DNA of 64,000 bases. Source: CAZNPL01 sp964574815. Its GTDB lineage: Bacteria; Planctomycetota; Phycisphaerae; UBA1845. Under the pieces are notes generated by a model. It was given only the letters and a program-made list of their open reading frames with translations, had not been told where the DNA came from and searched no databases. Position numbers and translations under genes: made by a program. The stretch is taken from NCBI GenBank assembly GCA_964574815.1, contig CAZNPL010000039.1:1-64000 (forward strand), read 5' to 3'. Positions 61,155 to 64,000 of this stretch are shown piece by piece (positions within the stretch are counted from its first letter, which is position 1; every line of letters starts with the position of its first letter).

Positions 61155-62738
61155 TCAAAGCCTGGGGCCGGCGCTCCGGATCGACTCGGGGACGTTCTTG
61201 AATCTCGCGAAGTTCTCCGCGAACAGCCCGGCCAGTTCCCGGGCCTTCCGGTCGTATTTGGTCGGGTCGCCCCAGACATCACAGGGCGTCAGGATCTCCG
61301 CGGGGACATTCGGGCACGCACGAGGGATCTCGAAACCAAAGAGCGGATCGGCTTTGAATCCCGCCTCGCCGAGGGTTCCGGAGAGGGCGGCCTTTACGAT
61401 CGCACGAGTACTGTGAATGTTCATGCGCTCCCCCACACCGAAGCCGCCCCCGCACCACCCTGTATTCACAAGCCAGCACGTCGCATCGTGCCGCATCAGA
61501 CGCTTCCCCAGCATGGTCGCGTACACCGACGGCGCCAGGGGCAGGAACGGAGCCGCGAAGCACGCGCTGAACGTCGGTTGCGGCTCGACAAGGCCCGCGT
61601 CGGCTCCGCTCACCTTCCCCGTATAGCCGCTCATGAAATGATACATCGCCTGCTCGGGACTCAGCCGCGACACCGGAGGCAGTACGCCGAATGCATCGCA
61701 CGTCAGAAACACGATGTTACGAGGATGGCCCGCAACGCCCCGTACCTCCGCATTGTCAATGAACGAGAGAGGATAGGCCGCACGAGTGTTTTCAGTGTAG
61801 GCGTCGGAATCAAAGTCAATACGTCCGTCCTCGTCTGCTACCACGTTTTCCAGTACGGCCCCTGCTCTGATCGCGGCGTGGATCTGCGGTTCACACTCGG
61901 CACACAGCCGGTGGCATTTCGCGTAGCAGCCCCCCTCGATGTTGAACACGCCCCGATCACTCCAGCCGTGCTCGTCGTCGCCGATCAGGCGCCGCTCGGG
62001 ATCGGCCGACAATGTGGTCTTGCCCGTCCCCCTCAAACCGAAGAACAACGCGACGTCGTCACCGTTGCCGACGTTAGCCGAGCAATGCATGCTTAGTATG
62101 TCGCGCTCGGGAAGAATGTAGTTCATCACCGTGAACACGCTCGTCTTGATCTCGCCTGCGTGCTGTGAGCCACCGATCAGCACAAGCCCCTTCGCCAGGT
62201 TGATCACGATAAAGACTTCCGAGTTCGTCCCGTCGTGATTGGGATCGGCAAAGCACCACGGTGCATTAAGAATCGTAAGCTCCGGAATGAAATCCGTGAG
62301 CGCATCGGCAGGCGGCTGAATGAACAACAGCGAGGCGAACAGGTTGTGCCACGCCCGCTCGGTGACGACCCGGATCCTGACGCGACCCCTTGCGTCGGCG
62401 CCTGCGTAACAATCACGGGCGTAAAGGTGCTTGCCCTTATAGTATTCGATCACTTTGTGGTGAAGGCGAGCGAACGTCTGAACCGGCATCGCCGCGTTCA
62501 CCGTACCCCAGTCGATGTCGTCGCGCGTCGATGGCTCGTCGACGATAAACCTGTCTTTGGGGCGACGATCGGTGCACCGGCCGGTGCGGACAATCAAAGC
62601 CCCGTTCCTGGCCAGCCGGCCGTCACCGTTGGCGAGCGCTCGTTCGAGTAGTTCTTCCGGCGGTAGATTCCAGGCGACGCTCTCGACTTCGGTGACCCCG
62701 CAGGTCTCGAGACCGCCCGTGTCCAAGGTAGTGCCCAC
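61155..62738 (-). CDS. pckA: Phosphoenolpyruvate carboxykinase (ATP)
   Basis: 527 residues; GTG start with AAAGGAG about 10 bases before it. It converts oxaloacetate and ATP to PEP, the first step of gluconeogenesis. Seen are GRCTDRRPKDRFIVDE, the substrate region VITE-like VVTERAWHNLFA, KGLVLIGGSQHAGEIKTSVF, the kinase-1a loop FFGLRGTGKTTLSADP, the metal site GDDEHGWSDRGVFNIEGGCY, and a C-terminal GGFGVGERM segment. All are standard for the ATP-dependent type. An AT-rich stretch (62795-62830) upstream contains CAAATCTG twice on the minus strand and may hold its control region. Confidence 0.95.
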   Translation of the reverse strand: MGTTLDTGGLETCGVTEVESVAWNLPPEELLERALANGDGRLARNGALIVRTGRCTDRRPKDRFIVDEPSTRDDIDWGTVNAAMPVQTFARLHHKVIEYYKGKHLYARDCYAGADARGRVRIRVVTERAWHNLFASLLFIQPPADALTDFIPELTILNAPWCFADPNHDGTNSEVFIVINLAKGLVLIGGSQHAGEIKTSVFTVMNYILPERDILSMHCSANVGNGDDVALFFGLRGTGKTTLSADPERRLIGDDEHGWSDRGVFNIEGGCYAKCHRLCAECEPQIHAAIRAGAVLENVVADEDGRIDFDSDAYTENTRAAYPLSFIDNAEVRGVAGHPRNIVFLTCDAFGVLPPVSRLSPEQAMYHFMSGYTGKVSGADAGLVEPQPTFSACFAAPFLPLAPSVYATMLGKRLMRHDATCWLVNTGWCGGGFGVGERMNIHSTRAIVKAALSGTLGEAGFKADPLFGFEIPRACPNVPAEILTPCDVWGDPTKYDRKARELAGLFAENFARFKNVPESIRSAGPRL

Positions 62739-63247
62739 GATTCACAGACTCCTTTCCGAGGCGTCCTCGCTCACTACCCCTTCCAGCCCGATCGACAGAT
62801 TTGACATGATCTATTTAATCAGATTTGGCCCCCGCCTGCAAGATTAAGGGCCTCCGCCGCATGTAAACTTGCTGTAACGACTTGGATCTGTCTGGCGCCG
62901 ACCGGCTGGGACAGCTCCAAAACTGCCCTCCCGAACCGCCGGCAAAACAACTTGACAGCCTCCAGCCTCTGCGCATAGCTATTCCCTGCCGGTGCCGAAC
63001 GGCCATCCGTGATTGGCGTGCGAAAAGCGTGGCATGGGCACGGCCGGGCCGGTCAGGGCCGAGACAGTCATGGAGCGATCTCGTGCTCAGCGGCCCGTGC
63101 CCGCGCGGCTGAGGCGCACGCGGGAAAGCGGGAAAGCGCGCGAAATCTGCACGGACCGCGGCTCGGCACCAACGCAAAAGGGCCTCCGTGGCTCGTACTT
63201 GAGGACTGCCGGTTTACCCAGGGTGATCTCAGGATAGTCTTACAACA
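62739..63247. other. Divergent intergenic region, pckA and ABC transporter
   Basis: 509 bases. The pckA-proximal part is AT-rich (62795-62830) with two direct CAAATCTG copies 24 bases apart on the minus strand; these could be an operator. The rest is GC-rich with no gene, tRNA or strong promoter that I can identify. Confidence 0.45.
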
Positions 63248-64000
63248 ATGATACAGGTCAGAAATCTCACGAAGTGCTTCGGGCCCATCCGGGCGATCGA
63301 CAACGTGTCTTTCAGCGTCGAAACCGAAAAAACAGGCAACATCGTCGGGTTTCTAGGCCCCAACGGGGCTGGCAAGAGCACCACGATCCGCGTCCTGACG
63401 TGCTTCCAGCCGGCCGATAGCGGCAGCGCCACCGTCGCAGGTTACGACGTCTTTCGCCAATCGCTCGAAGTCCGCCGCAATATAGGCTACCTGCCCGAAA
63501 ACGCCCCGCAGTACCCCGAAATGCGGGTACGCGAGTACCTCAACTTTCGCGGCAAGCTCCACCGCATGAGCCGGCCGGATCGCGACGCCGCGATCAGACG
63601 AGTCACCGACCAGTGCAAACTCGGAGAATTCATCGACCGGCCCATCGGCCAGATATCCAAGGGCATGCGCCAGCGTGTGGGACTCGCCGATGCGCTCCTC
63701 CACGACCCCAGCGTGCTCTTCCTCGACGAGCCGACCATCGGACTCGACCCCACGCAGATCCGAGAGACGCGAGAGGTCATTCGCGAACTGGGTCAGCGTC
63801 ACGTCGTCTTCCTGAGCTCCCACATCCTCCACGAAGTGGAACAGATCTGCACCCACGCCATCGTCATCGGCAACGGACGCATCCTCGCCGCCGGCTCACC
63901 GGCCGACCTTCGCCAGCAGATCAGCGCCGGCTCGCGACTGATCGCAGAGATCAAGGGAGTCCCCGAACAGGTCCGCGCCGGCGTCGAAGCGATCCAGGGA
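63248..64000 (+). CDS. ABC transporter ATP-binding protein, partial
   Basis: ATG at 63248; the frame stays open to the window edge (251 codons seen). Walker A GPNGAGKST, Q-loop region IGYLPENAPQYPEM, signature ISKGMRQRVGLA, Walker B VLFLDEP with TIGLDPTQIRETREV, and the H-loop SSHILHEVEQ are all present. The sequence is of the GldA/CcmA-like family-2 exporter group, in which the ATPase pairs with a separate permease and often a Gld-type auxiliary gene. Those would lie beyond 64000. Opposite short frames in this stretch are shadows. Confidence 0.92.
   Translation, partial: MIQVRNLTKCFGPIRAIDNVSFSVETEKTGNIVGFLGPNGAGKSTTIRVLTCFQPADSGSATVAGYDVFRQSLEVRRNIGYLPENAPQYPEMRVREYLNFRGKLHRMSRPDRDAAIRRVTDQCKLGEFIDRPIGQISKGMRQRVGLADALLHDPSVLFLDEPTIGLDPTQIRETREVIRELGQRHVVFLSSHILHEVEQICTHAIVIGNGRILAAGSPADLRQQISAGSRLIAEIKGVPEQVRAGVEAIQG

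Noticed and set aside
1..64000. CRISPR array, tRNA or insertion sequence
   Set aside because: No regularly spaced repeats, no recognisable tRNA T-arm with matching stems, and no transposase or integrase motifs were found by eye.

Overview
The window looks like a chromosomal segment of a GC-rich planctomycete, most likely near the Phycisphaerae. This is inferred from gene content, with no rRNA or marker gene to confirm it. The signs are Ser/Thr kinases with a zinc-finger N-terminus or a TPR C-terminus, one of them beside an ECF sigma factor; a prepilin-like protein with a loose H-Xn-DG tail; dockerin-like Ca loops; an IPTL-type C-terminal sorting signal; MJ0042-type and other zinc-ribbon proteins; PPC-domain secreted proteins; and GTCCCT-type and REP-like intergenic repeats. 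I see no tRNA, rRNA, CRISPR array, integrase or transposase.

Layout. 0-5.5 kb (minus strand): tail-anchored Ser/Thr kinase, a 5'-truncated Rhs/YD-repeat gene ending in a glycine-zipper tip, a PH-like membrane protein, a second glycine-zipper fragment, another membrane protein and a HEAT-repeat protein. 5.7-16.5 kb: membrane protein, exported metallo-beta-lactamase-fold protein, NTF2-like protein, UDP-sugar dehydrogenase coupled to an exported helical protein, a two-domain glycosyltransferase, and a DCC/HTTM locus whose HTTM gene carries an in-frame TGA. 16.5-23 kb: BtpA-like protein, serpin lipoprotein, a three-gene SPFH/zinc-ribbon operon and a ketosynthase-like protein without its cysteine. 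23-27 kb: a PPC/dockerin secreted protein split by TGA, coupled to a prepilin-like gene. 27-33 kb: HMG-CoA-lyase-like and crotonase-like genes, both with altered catalytic residues, then a zinc-ribbon protein, cmk and a GT-C glycosyltransferase. 33-38 kb: sdhCAB with a good sigma70 promoter, then galE. 38-47 kb: a Cys-rich dockerin-like surface protein, a giant SulP transporter, and a four-gene two-component operon convergent with it. 47-53 kb: egtD and a molybdopterin oxidoreductase fused to a cysteine desulfurase. 53-64 kb: ECF sigma factor and TPR kinase, small membrane proteins, AIM24-like protein, lipoprotein, VWA protein, pckA, and the start of an ABC transporter gene that runs off the window.

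The core metabolism seen (succinate dehydrogenase, ATP-dependent PEP carboxykinase, CMP kinase, UDP-galactose epimerase) is ordinary. The most unusual objects are three. First, the single reading frame joining a bis-MGD-type molybdoenzyme to an IscS/NifS-type desulfurase, with a ribosome-binding site and ATG kept at the junction. Second, the 1193-residue SulP protein with a predicted periplasmic insertion carrying a CXXCH heme-c motif and four tandem STAS-like domains. Third, the truncated Rhs gene followed by small membrane genes in a layout like toxin-immunity cassettes. Several enzyme-family members (ketosynthase, HMG-CoA lyase, crotonase) lack textbook catalytic residues and should not be given the standard function.
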